Assembly: GCF_050627025.1 (NCBI RefSeq)
Contig: NZ_CP192472.1
Strand: one strand, 5' to 3'
DNA: 64,000 bases
Source: Variovorax paradoxus_P
Lineage (GTDB): Bacteria; Pseudomonadota; Gammaproteobacteria; Burkholderiales; Burkholderiaceae_C
Positions 9,206-17,726 of this stretch are shown here, piece after piece. Position 1 is the stretch's first letter. Each line of letters opens with the position of its first letter. The translations under genes were made by a program, and so were the position numbers. The notes beneath the pieces were generated by a model. The model saw nothing but the letters and a program-made list of their open reading frames with translations, had not been told where the DNA came from and did not search any database.

Positions 9206-9228
9206 CACTTCACTCCAAAGGACGAAAA

Positions 9229-10272
9229 ATGGCAGTCAGCGATTATCAGATGATCAAGGCCTGGGACGAGGTCTTGAAGCTCAGCAAAGTCGAGCGCGGA
9301 CAGACGGTCTCCATTCTGTGCGGCCCCCACACGCACCCGCAGACGCTCCAGACCGCAACGATTGCAGCGCAGGCCGCAGGCGCGATCGTGACCAGGATCG
9401 AGCTGCAACCCATCAACGCGGAAAAGGCCACCAGCCGCGACCTGATGAGCTACCTGGGCGCAACGCCCCTGACCAACAACCCGGCCGCGCTGGCGGCGAT
9501 GAAGAACAGTGACCTCGTCCTGGACTTGATGCTGCTGCTGTTCTCGCCCGAGCAGATGGAGATCCTGGAGTCGGGAACGAAGATCCTGCTGGCCGTGGAG
9601 CCGCCGGAGGTCCTGGTGCGGGCAGTGCCCACCGAAGCCGATCGTGAGCGCGTGCTGGACGCGTCGAAGCTGCTCAAGAAGGCCAAGAGGATGCACGTGA
9701 CGTCGCCGGCCGGCACGGACGTGACGTTCCAGCTCGGCGAATTTCCAGTCATCACCGAGTACGGCTTCTGCGAGGAACCCGGTCGCTGGGACCACTGGCC
9801 CAGCGGCTTTCTCTTCACTTTCGCCAACGAAGGCGGCAGCGACGGCACCATCGTGATCGATCGCGGCGACATCCTGCTGCCGCAGAAGAACTACGTCTCG
9901 GACAAGATCACGATGAATCTGAGCGGCGGATTCGTGCGCAGCATCGAAGGTGACGTCGATGCCGCCCTGCTGCGCGAATTCATGGAAGCCTACAAGGACC
10001 CCGAGGCCTACGCCATCGCGCACATCGGCTGGGGGATGCAGCCACGGTGCTACTGGCACACGCTGTCGCTGATGGACCGCGAAGCGACGACGGGCCAGGA
10101 TGCGCGCTCGTTCGAAGGCAATTTCCTGTTCTCTCTGGGGCCGAACAACGAGGCCGGCGGCTCTCGCACCACGCCTTGTCACCTCGACATTCCGCTGCGC
10201 AATTGCACGGTGGCGCTCGATGACATCGTCGTGGTTCGCGACGGCAAGGTGATCGACGAGGCTTTCCAATGA
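9229..10272 (+). CDS. nicX: 2,5-dihydroxypyridine 5,6-dioxygenase (NicX/PicD family)
   Basis: This 347-residue enzyme matches the NicX family along its length. It opens the ring of 2,5-dihydroxypyridine with O2 to give N-formylmaleamate. The non-heme Fe(II) ligands of Pseudomonas NicX fall at identical positions: H265 in HIGWGM, and H318 and D320 in CHLDIPL. H189 is present in WDHW. Position 105 is Phe in LLLFSPEQ, where I recall His in Pseudomonas putida NicX. The ATG at 9229 follows AAAGGA. The last codons overlap the NicF-like start by 4 nt. This gene is the strongest evidence that the operon handles a pyridine ring. Confidence 0.92.
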   Translation: MAVSDYQMIKAWDEVLKLSKVERGQTVSILCGPHTHPQTLQTATIAAQAAGAIVTRIELQPINAEKATSRDLMSYLGATPLTNNPAALAAMKNSDLVLDLMLLLFSPEQMEILESGTKILLAVEPPEVLVRAVPTEADRERVLDASKLLKKAKRMHVTSPAGTDVTFQLGEFPVITEYGFCEEPGRWDHWPSGFLFTFANEGGSDGTIVIDRGDILLPQKNYVSDKITMNLSGGFVRSIEGDVDAALLREFMEAYKDPEAYAIAHIGWGMQPRCYWHTLSLMDREATTGQDARSFEGNFLFSLGPNNEAGGSRTTPCHLDIPLRNCTVALDDIVVVRDGKVIDEAFQ

Positions 10273-10910
10273 GCTTCGATCAAGACATCTACCAGAAGCA
10301 AGGGTTCGGCAATACCGTGGCGCCCATGGCGCCCTACGGCCTGTTGATCATCGACTTCATCAATGGCTTCGCCGATCCGCTCACGTTCGGCGGCGGCAAC
10401 ATCGGCCCTGCCATCGAATGCACGCGCGGGCTTCTCGCCCAAGCGCGCCAGCGCCAATGGCCGATCGTGCATACGCGCGTCGTGTACCAGGACGATGGCG
10501 CCGACGCCAACATCTTCGCGCTCAAGGTGCCCCCAATCCTTGCCCTGCGCGAGGATGCGCCCGAAAGCCAGATCGTGCCGCAACTGCAGCCGGTGGCCGG
10601 GGAGTTGGTGCTGCGCAAGACCAGTCCCTCGGCCTTCTTCGGGACTTCGCTGGCCGCCTGGTTGTCCCTGCGCGGCGTACGGACCCTCCTGATAGCGGGG
10701 TGCACGACCAGCGGCTGTGTCCGCGCCAGTGTAGTCGACGCCATGTGCCACGGGTTTCGCCCCCTCGTCGTGACCGACTGCGTGGGCGACCGGTCGCTGC
10801 AGGCCCACGAGGCCAACCTGTTCGACATGAATCAGAAGTACGCGACCTTGATGGCCCGTGATGTCGCCCTTGAGGCGACCACCAAGGCAGAAAACAGCGC
10901 CTCGGTCTGA
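10269..10910 (+). CDS. nicF: maleamate amidohydrolase (NicF/PicF, isochorismatase-like)
   Basis: This 213-residue cysteine hydrolase of the isochorismatase superfamily probably releases ammonia from maleamate to give maleate. The catalytic triad is visible: D29 in LLIIDFINGF, K117 in VLRKTSPSAF and C150 in GCTTSGCVRAS. Its ATG overlaps the stop of the NicX-like gene (ATGA), so the two are translationally coupled. N-carbamoylsarcosine amidase is the nearest alternative family, but adjacency to NicX argues for maleamate. The intermediate N-formylmaleamate deformylase is not encoded beside it. An 80-bp gap separates it from the ABC transporter genes. Confidence 0.88.
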   Translation: MSFDQDIYQKQGFGNTVAPMAPYGLLIIDFINGFADPLTFGGGNIGPAIECTRGLLAQARQRQWPIVHTRVVYQDDGADANIFALKVPPILALREDAPESQIVPQLQPVAGELVLRKTSPSAFFGTSLAAWLSLRGVRTLLIAGCTTSGCVRASVVDAMCHGFRPLVVTDCVGDRSLQAHEANLFDMNQKYATLMARDVALEATTKAENSASV

Positions 10911-10990
10911 CATCCGTTCGAAGGAACGTCACCTCGTTCGACCCCCTGGCGCTCACGGCGCCAGACACGCCCCACTATTTGGAGAAAAGA

Positions 10991-12169
10991 ATGACCATCA
11001 AATTCGTTGCCGCCTTGGCGGTCTCACTCGCGACGATCGCCTTTCAGGCCCGCGCCGACGTCATCAAGGTTGGCGTCATCGCGCCGATGTCTGGACCGTT
11101 TTCAGCCGCGGGGCAAACCTGGGAGGGTGCGACCAAGGCGTACCAGAAGCTCAATGGCACGACCGTGGGCAAACACACGATCGAAGTCATCTATCGCGAC
11201 CTTCCGGAGATCAACCCCGCGCAAGCCAAGGCACTGGCACAGGAACTGATTGTCAAGGAAGGCGCCCAGTACATCGCCGGCCTCTATTTCACTCCTGACA
11301 CCCTGGCTGTGGCTGCGCTCGCGCAGGAGGCCAAGGTACCGGTCGTGATCTTCAACGCATCGACATCTTCGCTTCTGGACAAGTCGGACTTCCTGCTGCG
11401 CACGTCGTACACCTTGCCGCAGATGGCGGTGCCTGTGGCCAAGTACGCGCTGGAGAAGAACGTCAGGAATGTTGTCACGCTCGTCAGCGACTTCGGTCCC
11501 GGCCTGGACGCCGAGAAGGGCTTCACCACGGCATTCGTCAGCGGCGGAGGCAAGCTGCTCGAGGCCATCCGCGCGCCCCTGAAGACAACCGACTTTGGTC
11601 CTCTGATGCAGCGCGTGAAGGCGCTCAAGCCCGATGCCCTCTACGTCTTTGCCCCAGGCGGACCTGCGACCTACGCGATGGTCAAAGCATACAACGAGGC
11701 CGGATTGAGGGCGGCCGGCGTGCGCTTTCTCGGCACTGCCGAGACCGATGAGGACCAGCTGCGAGCGATCGGCCCGGATCTTCTCGGCATCGAGACGGGC
11801 ATGTTCTATTCGGCAACGCACAACTCTGCGCTGAACAACGCTGTCATCAAGGCCCTCGGCGAGGTTGCCCCCAAGGCCATTCCGACCGTCCAGCTTGCGA
11901 ACGCGTACGACGGTCTGCATGTGATCTATCACATGGTCAAGGCAACCGATGGGAAGCGGGACGGCGCCAAGGCGCTTGCCAGCGCCAAGGGTCATTCCTG
12001 GGAAAGTCCGCGAGGCCCCGTGAAGATCGACCCGGCTTCGCGCGAGTTCGTGCAGAACGTCTACATGCGCGTGGTCGAAAAGGACTCGTCCGGACGCTAC
12101 GTCAACCGGGAATTCCGCACGTTCGAGATGCAGCCCGATTACGGCCGCACGCAGAACGCGTCCAAGTAA
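10991..12169 (+). CDS. branched-chain-amino-acid-type ABC transporter substrate-binding protein (LivK-like)
   Basis: This 392-residue periplasmic binding protein (type 1 fold) begins with a Sec signal peptide ending ...FQARA before DVIKVGVIAPMSGPFSAAG. I chose the ATG at 10991 because GGAG lies 6 nt upstream; a TTG 12 nt earlier is in frame but poorer. It heads a five-gene importer set (binding protein, two permeases, two ATPases) directly after the pyridine-ring genes. I infer that it delivers picolinate or a related aromatic acid; family members bind amino acids as well as aromatic acids, so the ligand is uncertain. Confidence 0.9.
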   Translation: MTIKFVAALAVSLATIAFQARADVIKVGVIAPMSGPFSAAGQTWEGATKAYQKLNGTTVGKHTIEVIYRDLPEINPAQAKALAQELIVKEGAQYIAGLYFTPDTLAVAALAQEAKVPVVIFNASTSSLLDKSDFLLRTSYTLPQMAVPVAKYALEKNVRNVVTLVSDFGPGLDAEKGFTTAFVSGGGKLLEAIRAPLKTTDFGPLMQRVKALKPDALYVFAPGGPATYAMVKAYNEAGLRAAGVRFLGTAETDEDQLRAIGPDLLGIETGMFYSATHNSALNNAVIKALGEVAPKAIPTVQLANAYDGLHVIYHMVKATDGKRDGAKALASAKGHSWESPRGPVKIDPASREFVQNVYMRVVEKDSSGRYVNREFRTFEMQPDYGRTQNASK

Positions 12170-12184
12170 CGCAGAGTCTGCAGC

Positions 12185-13054
12185 ATGTCTCTCGCGCTTC
12201 TTAGCAGCATTCTGATCGACGGGGTCGCGTACGCGATGATCCTGTTCATGATCACAGTGGGCCTGTCGATGACGATGGGCCTGATGCGGGTGGTGAATCT
12301 GGCCCATGGCGCCTTCGCGATGCTCGGTGGCTTCCTCGCAGCCACGATCCCGCAGCGCCTGGGCGTGCCGATCTGGCTGGGCTTCGTGCTGGCCATCGTC
12401 CTGGTCGGACTGGTTGCGCTGCTGTTCGAGCGCATCCTGCTTCGGCGCTTCTATCGACGTGACGACCTCGATCAGATGCTGATGACGATCGGGCTGATGT
12501 TCGTGGCAACAGCCGCGGTGAATCTGCTGTTCGGTTCGACGGTGACATCGGTGGCGCTGCCGGAGCTGTTCAACGGCACGGTCGATCTTGGCTTCCGGTC
12601 CATCCCTCGGCATCGGCTCATCGTTATGGCGTGTGGGCTCGTTTTTGTCTGCGTTCTTTGGCTGGCGGTGGACAAATCGTCCTTCGGCATCCGGGTACGC
12701 GCTGCAGTCGACAACGCGCCCATCGCACGGGCCATCGGCATCGACACGACGAAGATCTATGCCGCCACTTTTGTGATGGGTGCAGCGCTCGCAGCTCTGG
12801 GAGGCATAGCCGGCGCGGAACTGCTGCCCATGGAGCCGACCTACGCCTCCAAATACCTGGTGATCCTCCTGGCCGTCGTCGCCGTGGGAGGCAACGGAAA
12901 TCTGTTTGGCTCATTCTTTGCAGCGTTGCTGCTCGGCATTGTGGAGACTTCGATGAAATACATGGTTCCGCAGCTCGCATCGGCTGCGTTTTTCCTGACG
13001 ATGATCATCGTCCTGCTGGTTCGACCGCAAGGGTTGTTCGGGAGACACGCATGA
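12185..13054 (+). CDS. ABC transporter permease (LivH-like)
   Basis: This 289-residue integral membrane permease has the family hallmark GLMRVVNLAHGAFAMLGG near residue 40 and about eight hydrophobic segments. It forms a channel heterodimer with the LivM-like protein encoded next. The start lies 15 bp after the binding-protein stop, and its stop overlaps the next start as ATGA. No transport specificity can be read from the sequence; it should follow that of the binding protein. Confidence 0.92.
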   Translation: MSLALLSSILIDGVAYAMILFMITVGLSMTMGLMRVVNLAHGAFAMLGGFLAATIPQRLGVPIWLGFVLAIVLVGLVALLFERILLRRFYRRDDLDQMLMTIGLMFVATAAVNLLFGSTVTSVALPELFNGTVDLGFRSIPRHRLIVMACGLVFVCVLWLAVDKSSFGIRVRAAVDNAPIARAIGIDTTKIYAATFVMGAALAALGGIAGAELLPMEPTYASKYLVILLAVVAVGGNGNLFGSFFAALLLGIVETSMKYMVPQLASAAFFLTMIIVLLVRPQGLFGRHA

Positions 13055-14064
13055 ACGCGGTCAGCGCGCCCATGACGGTGACCGCACCGTCTCGCGTCCG
13101 CGCGTGGATGCAGCTGCGCGGAGAGCTCGTGCTGATGATGGTGGGATTGCTGGCTTTCGTGCTGTTCCCGCAGGACCTCGGTTTGCTCACCAACATGGCG
13201 ACCATGTCCATCTTCGCGCTGTCGCTGAGTCTCGTGCTGGGGCAGGCGGGCATTGCGACCTTGGGCCAGGCCGCGTTGTACGGCAGCGGTGCCTACGTCG
13301 CGGGCTGGACGGCGCTGTATTTGACGGCAGATCCGATTGTGGGCTTGCTGCTGGGCGGGCTGGGCGGCGGCGTGATCGCGCTGCTGAGCGGCGCCGTCAT
13401 GCTGCGATCGACCAAGCTGACGCTGGTCATGCTGACCATCGCGGTCGCCCAGCTGCTGCTTGAACTGGCCAATTGGGCGAGGTGGCTCACGGGCGGCGAC
13501 GATGGACTTGCCGGCTTCAACATCGGTCCCTTGCTGGGCATCTGGGAATTCAACTTCCTGAGTTACACGGGCTACTTCTACGCCCTGGGCACACTTGTGC
13601 TTGTGTACTTCCTGCTGAGGAACCTCGTGGAGTCGCCGTTCGGCCTCACGGCCCGGGCGATCCGCCAGGATCCCGGACGAGTTCAGGCGCTGGGAGGGCG
13701 CGTCTACTTGCACTTGCTGGCCGTCTACACGGTCGGCGGCATCGTGGCGGGGCTGGCTGGTGCATTGACAGCACAAACCAGCAAAGTCGCCAACCTCTTC
13801 ATGTTGGATTTCGCGACGTCTGCGGGCGTCGTGGTCATGATCGTTCTGGGTGGAACACGCCGTCTGTCGGGCGCCGTGCTCGGCACCGTCGCGTACATGA
13901 CCATCCATCACATCGCATCCACCTTGAACCCCTATCACTGGTTGTTCTTCATCGGGTCGATGCTGATCGTCGTACTCATCGTCCTGCCTGAAGGCTTGAT
14001 AGGGCTCGTGGACCGCGCTGTGGCGTACACCAAACGGTCTGGCCGAAGCGGGGTGGCACGATGA
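13051..14064 (+). CDS. ABC transporter permease (LivM-like)
   Basis: This 337-residue second permease of the importer has many transmembrane helices and the LivM-type stretch LSLVLGQAGIATLGQAALYG. The frame is open for 140 codons upstream, but the ATG at 13051 overlaps the LivH-like stop and gives the normal family length. The short N-terminal extension before the first helix is common in this family. Its stop overlaps the next gene by 4 nt, so translation is coupled through the cassette. Confidence 0.92.
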   Translation: MNAVSAPMTVTAPSRVRAWMQLRGELVLMMVGLLAFVLFPQDLGLLTNMATMSIFALSLSLVLGQAGIATLGQAALYGSGAYVAGWTALYLTADPIVGLLLGGLGGGVIALLSGAVMLRSTKLTLVMLTIAVAQLLLELANWARWLTGGDDGLAGFNIGPLLGIWEFNFLSYTGYFYALGTLVLVYFLLRNLVESPFGLTARAIRQDPGRVQALGGRVYLHLLAVYTVGGIVAGLAGALTAQTSKVANLFMLDFATSAGVVVMIVLGGTRRLSGAVLGTVAYMTIHHIASTLNPYHWLFFIGSMLIVVLIVLPEGLIGLVDRAVAYTKRSGRSGVAR

Positions 14065-14825
14065 ATCACCGGCTCCAGACCCATCACCTGAGTCACTCCT
14101 TTGGCGGCCTGGCGGTCACGCAGAACGTCACGCTGTCCCTCCCCCAGGGCGCCCGCACGGCATTGATCGGTCCGAACGGCGCTGGCAAGACGACGTTGGT
14201 CAACCTGCTGAGCGGCGCGTTGCGCCCGCAGTCGGGTGACATTCAGCTGGACGGGCGCTCGATCGTCCAGCTGCCGCAGTACGCACGCGTGCGCAACGGC
14301 ATCGTTCGCACGTTCCAGATCAGCCGCCTCTTCAAGGAACTCACCGTGGCGGACAACGTCAGGGTCGCCGTGTTGCAGCGGCACCGGGCTTCCATGCAGT
14401 GGTGGCCCTCGCCAGCGCGTTCCGCACGCGTGCAGACAGATGTCGACGAGACACTCGGCATGCTGGGGCTGCACCCCTATGCGAACCGGGTGGTGGGACA
14501 ACTGGCACTGGGCGAGCAGCGGCTTGCGGAGATCGCCCTGGCACTCGCGATGAAGCCCCAGGTGCTGCTCCTCGATGAACCGGGCGCAGGCATACCGCAG
14601 GGAGAAGGCGGCAGGATCATGGAAGCCATCGGGAGCTTGCCGAAGGATCTGTCCGTCCTGCTGATCGAGCACGACATGGACCTGGTGTTCCGGTTCGCGT
14701 CGCACATCATCGTCCTGGTCGCCGGTGCGGTGATGGTCGAGGGGACGCCCCAGGAAGTCGCTGCCAACGAGCAGGTCAAGCAAATCTACTTCGGACGAGA
14801 CGGACATGCTCAAGCCCACCATTGA
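14061..14825 (+). CDS. ABC transporter ATP-binding protein (LivG-like)
   Basis: This 254-residue ATPase carries Walker A GPNGAGKTT (about residues 35-43), a degenerate signature LALGEQRLAEIALAL, Walker B VLLLDEPGAG and a switch His in LLIEHDMDLV. LivG-type ATPases work with LivF-type partners under the two permeases. The signature reads LALGEQ where LSGGQ is usual, which is common in LivG proteins. It overlaps the next ATPase gene by 20 nt. Confidence 0.93.
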   Translation: MNHRLQTHHLSHSFGGLAVTQNVTLSLPQGARTALIGPNGAGKTTLVNLLSGALRPQSGDIQLDGRSIVQLPQYARVRNGIVRTFQISRLFKELTVADNVRVAVLQRHRASMQWWPSPARSARVQTDVDETLGMLGLHPYANRVVGQLALGEQRLAEIALALAMKPQVLLLDEPGAGIPQGEGGRIMEAIGSLPKDLSVLLIEHDMDLVFRFASHIIVLVAGAVMVEGTPQEVAANEQVKQIYFGRDGHAQAHH

Positions 14826-15528
14826 ACTCCGGTTCGACGACGTCACCGCAGGCTATGGCGGCCTGCCCGTCCTCGAGCATCTCAGCTTCAGCGTACGCGA
14901 AGGCGAGCGCCTCGGACTGATCGGACGCAACGGCGCCGGCAAGACCACGACGCTCGCGACAGCCATGGGCCTGGCCGACCTGATGAAGGGGCGCATTCAC
15001 TTCGGCGGCAACGACATCAGCAACGCGAGCACCTACGCACGCTCGCGCGCCGGCCTCGGCTACGTGCCACAGAGCCGCGACATCTTCCCCTCGTTGACGG
15101 TGGAGGAGAACCTGCTGTCGGGACTGCAGGGACGCTCGGCCAGCGTTGCCCTGCCACCGATCTATGCGCTGTTTCCGCGGCTCAAGGAGCGCCGACGCAA
15201 CGGAGGCACGCAGCTGTCGGGCGGCGAGCAGCAAATGCTGTCCGTGGCACGAGCACTCGTCGGTCAGCCGCGCATCCTGCTGCTCGACGAACCGCTGGAA
15301 GGCCTGGCGCCAATGGTGCGTGAGGAGTTGATGGATGCCATCGTCAGGATGAGTGATCAGCTCGGCGTAGGCTGCATCATCGTGGAGCAGCACGTGGATG
15401 TCGTTCTCGAGTTTTCCAACAACGTGATCGTGCTGGAACGGGGCCTGGCCGCCTACTCCGGGTCCGCGGCGGTGCTGAGCGGCGAAGAGGCATTGCTGAA
15501 CCGCACCATCGGCATCCAGAAGTGCTGA
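14806..15528 (+). CDS. ABC transporter ATP-binding protein (LivF-like)
   Basis: This 240-residue second ATPase of the importer has Walker A GRNGAGKTT, signature QLSGGEQQMLSVARAL, Walker B ILLLDEPLEGLAP and switch His in IIVEQHVDVVL, all in LivF-like order. The ATG at 14806 lies within the end of the LivG-like gene, a 20-nt overlap. It completes the five-gene import cassette that extends the pic operon; an MFS gene follows after about 36 bp. Confidence 0.93.
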   Translation: MLKPTIELRFDDVTAGYGGLPVLEHLSFSVREGERLGLIGRNGAGKTTTLATAMGLADLMKGRIHFGGNDISNASTYARSRAGLGYVPQSRDIFPSLTVEENLLSGLQGRSASVALPPIYALFPRLKERRRNGGTQLSGGEQQMLSVARALVGQPRILLLDEPLEGLAPMVREELMDAIVRMSDQLGVGCIIVEQHVDVVLEFSNNVIVLERGLAAYSGSAAVLSGEEALLNRTIGIQKC

Positions 15529-15564
15529 AGACAAACTCATCGTTGGTTCAACGTGGATCCGCAC

Positions 15565-16806
15565 ATGACGCCCTCTCCTCATTCACCTTCAGAACTGCGG
15601 CAGCATTGGCGCTATGTCCTGGGTTGCTTCCTCGGGCTGGCCAGCGGCGTCTCATCCCTGTACTTCTACAGTTCAGGTCTGTTCCTGAAGCCGCTCGCCG
15701 CCGAGTTCGGATGGACCCGAGGCACCGCGTCCCTGGGCTCGCTGATCAGCAGCGTGTTGCTCGGATGCGCGGCACCGTTCATCGGACAGGTGATCGACCG
15801 GTACGGTGCGCGACGCGTCACCCTGCTCTCCCTGGTGGGCCTGTCGACCTCGTTCCTGCTTCTGGGCGTTTGGACACAGGGGCTGGCCAGTTTCCTGGCG
15901 TTGGTCACGGTCCTGACACTGCTCGGTGGCGCGACCTCGCCCTTGTCCTTCACGAAGATCCTCGTGGGCAAGTTCTCTCGGCAACGCGGACTGGCCCTGG
16001 GCATCGCCATCACCGGAACGGGCGTCGGGGCCATCCTGATTCCGCTGATCGTCACGCCGGCCATCACCCATTTCGGATGGCGAGCCACCTACCTGGGCCT
16101 TGCGGCCGTCGTCCTTGCACTCTTGCCATTGATTGCCTACTTCCTGCGGGGCGCGGATGCGGCCCCTGCAGAGCAGGGCCGCCGTGCCCCAGTCGGCAAC
16201 AATCTGAAGGCGCTGGCCGATCCGCACTTCTTACGCATTGCCGCCGTCTTCCTGTTGTGCTCGGTCGGCATCTTCGGCACGATCGTGCACGTCGTTCCGA
16301 TGCTCACCGACCTGGGGCTTTCCCCGAACCGCGCTGCCGGTCTCGCCAGCATCCTTGGCGTGGCGGTCATCGCCGGAAGAATCGTCACCGGCTTTCTGCT
16401 GGACGTGTTCGATGCCGCGCGCTTGTCGGCGACGCTCTTCATGCTGTCTGCCACCGGCATGCTGCTGCTGGCAACGGGCCGACCGGCGCTGGTGCTTCCG
16501 GGGTTGCTCATGACTGGCTTCGCGGTCGGCGCGGAGTTCGACCTCGCAGCGTACCTGGTGAGCCGAAAATTCCCGCTGAACCTCTACAGCACCCTCTTCG
16601 GGGGTGTCTATGCCACGGTGGCCATTGGCGCCGGCATCGGGCCATTCCTCGCGGGACGGCTCTTTGACACTTCCGGCAGCTATGTCTCGTGGCTCTGTCT
16701 GGCTGCGGGATTGCTGCTTGCGGCCGCAATGCTCTGCCTCACGGAGCGTCCGGCCGCCAAGCACGCGAGCGGCACGGTCGCAGCGGCGGGTTCGAGCGAG
16801 CGCTGA
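15565..16806 (+). CDS. MFS transporter
   Basis: This major facilitator protein has about twelve hydrophobic segments and roughly 413 residues. The loop 2-3 motif is readable as GQVIDRYGARRV, typical of MFS carriers. It resembles the oxalate/monocarboxylate-type and aromatic-acid-type MFS groups, but specificity is not readable. I prefer the ATG at 15565; a GTG four codons upstream (15553) is possible. Sitting after an ABC importer at the end of the pic operon, it may be a second route for uptake of the aromatic acid or for export of an intermediate. Confidence 0.85.
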   Translation: MTPSPHSPSELRQHWRYVLGCFLGLASGVSSLYFYSSGLFLKPLAAEFGWTRGTASLGSLISSVLLGCAAPFIGQVIDRYGARRVTLLSLVGLSTSFLLLGVWTQGLASFLALVTVLTLLGGATSPLSFTKILVGKFSRQRGLALGIAITGTGVGAILIPLIVTPAITHFGWRATYLGLAAVVLALLPLIAYFLRGADAAPAEQGRRAPVGNNLKALADPHFLRIAAVFLLCSVGIFGTIVHVVPMLTDLGLSPNRAAGLASILGVAVIAGRIVTGFLLDVFDAARLSATLFMLSATGMLLLATGRPALVLPGLLMTGFAVGAEFDLAAYLVSRKFPLNLYSTLFGGVYATVAIGAGIGPFLAGRLFDTSGSYVSWLCLAAGLLLAAAMLCLTERPAAKHASGTVAAAGSSER

Positions 16807-16833
16807 GTTCGCTACGCCTTCTCTTTGGTCACG

Positions 16834-17706
16834 ATGCACAGTCTCCGTGCGCTCCTGGGCCCGCTGCGCGTGTTCGATGCAGTGTGCCGCGCCAAAGGGA
16901 TCACGCGCGCCGCTCAGGTGCTTCATGTGACGCCCGGTGCAGTCAGCCAGCAAGTCAAGCAGCTGGAGGTCGGGCTCGGAGCGCAGCTGTTTCAGAAATC
17001 CGGCCGCGAGATCGAGCTCACCGCGGTGGGCAAACGACTGGCCCACCGCGTTTCGGATGCTTTCGATCGCCTGAACGATGCGCTCAATGACGTAGTCGAT
17101 ATCCAGCTGGACAAGCGGCTGCGCCTGAAAGTGACGCCGAGCCTTGCCATCCGATGGTTGGTGCCTCGCCTGCGAGGCTTCTACGCGCAACATCCCGACA
17201 TTGACCTCGAGATTTCGACCATTGCAATGGCCGACGACATCCGGCTCGAGGGCGCTGACTGCGCGATCCGGCATGGCATGGGAGAGTGGGCCGATGTCGA
17301 GCTGGACCACCTCTTCGACGACGAATTTCTTCCTGTCTGCGCACCCCACCTGGCCAGGCATTTGAAGACACCTCAAGACCTGCTGCAAGCCAACCTGCTG
17401 CACTCGATGATGCGGCCGGAAGCCTGGTCGCTCTGGTTCAGTTCGGCCGAACTTGTAGATTCCCCGCGTCTGCATGGAATCACCTTGGCGAATGCTGCGC
17501 TGTGCTACCAGGCGGCGGCTGATGGATTGGGGATTGCCATCGCCCAGCGCGCCTACGTGGACGATGACCTACGCAGCGGGCGGCTCGTCATCGCAGCGGA
17601 TCACGTTGCCAGAACGGAGTCCGGGTACTACTTGGTCTGCGACCCGCTGAAAGCGGCAGAGGCTCCCGTGAAGCTCTTCAGAGATTGGATCCGCTCTGTC
17701 CGGTAG
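16834..17706 (+). CDS. LysR family transcriptional regulator (GcvA-like)
   Basis: This 290-residue regulator has an N-terminal winged helix-turn-helix (about residues 8-65, including ITRAAQVLHVTPGAVSQQVK) and a C-terminal ligand-binding domain with the GcvA-type stretch ADDIRLEGADCAIRHG. It ends the plus-strand catabolic operon, so it may regulate that operon, although LysR regulators are more often divergent from their targets. The start is the ATG at 16834; a TTG three codons earlier is in frame. No obvious Shine-Dalgarno sequence precedes it. Confidence 0.87.
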   Translation: MHSLRALLGPLRVFDAVCRAKGITRAAQVLHVTPGAVSQQVKQLEVGLGAQLFQKSGREIELTAVGKRLAHRVSDAFDRLNDALNDVVDIQLDKRLRLKVTPSLAIRWLVPRLRGFYAQHPDIDLEISTIAMADDIRLEGADCAIRHGMGEWADVELDHLFDDEFLPVCAPHLARHLKTPQDLLQANLLHSMMRPEAWSLWFSSAELVDSPRLHGITLANAALCYQAAADGLGIAIAQRAYVDDDLRSGRLVIAADHVARTESGYYLVCDPLKAAEAPVKLFRDWIRSVR

Positions 17707-17726
17707 CAAGGGGATCGAAGAAGGCG

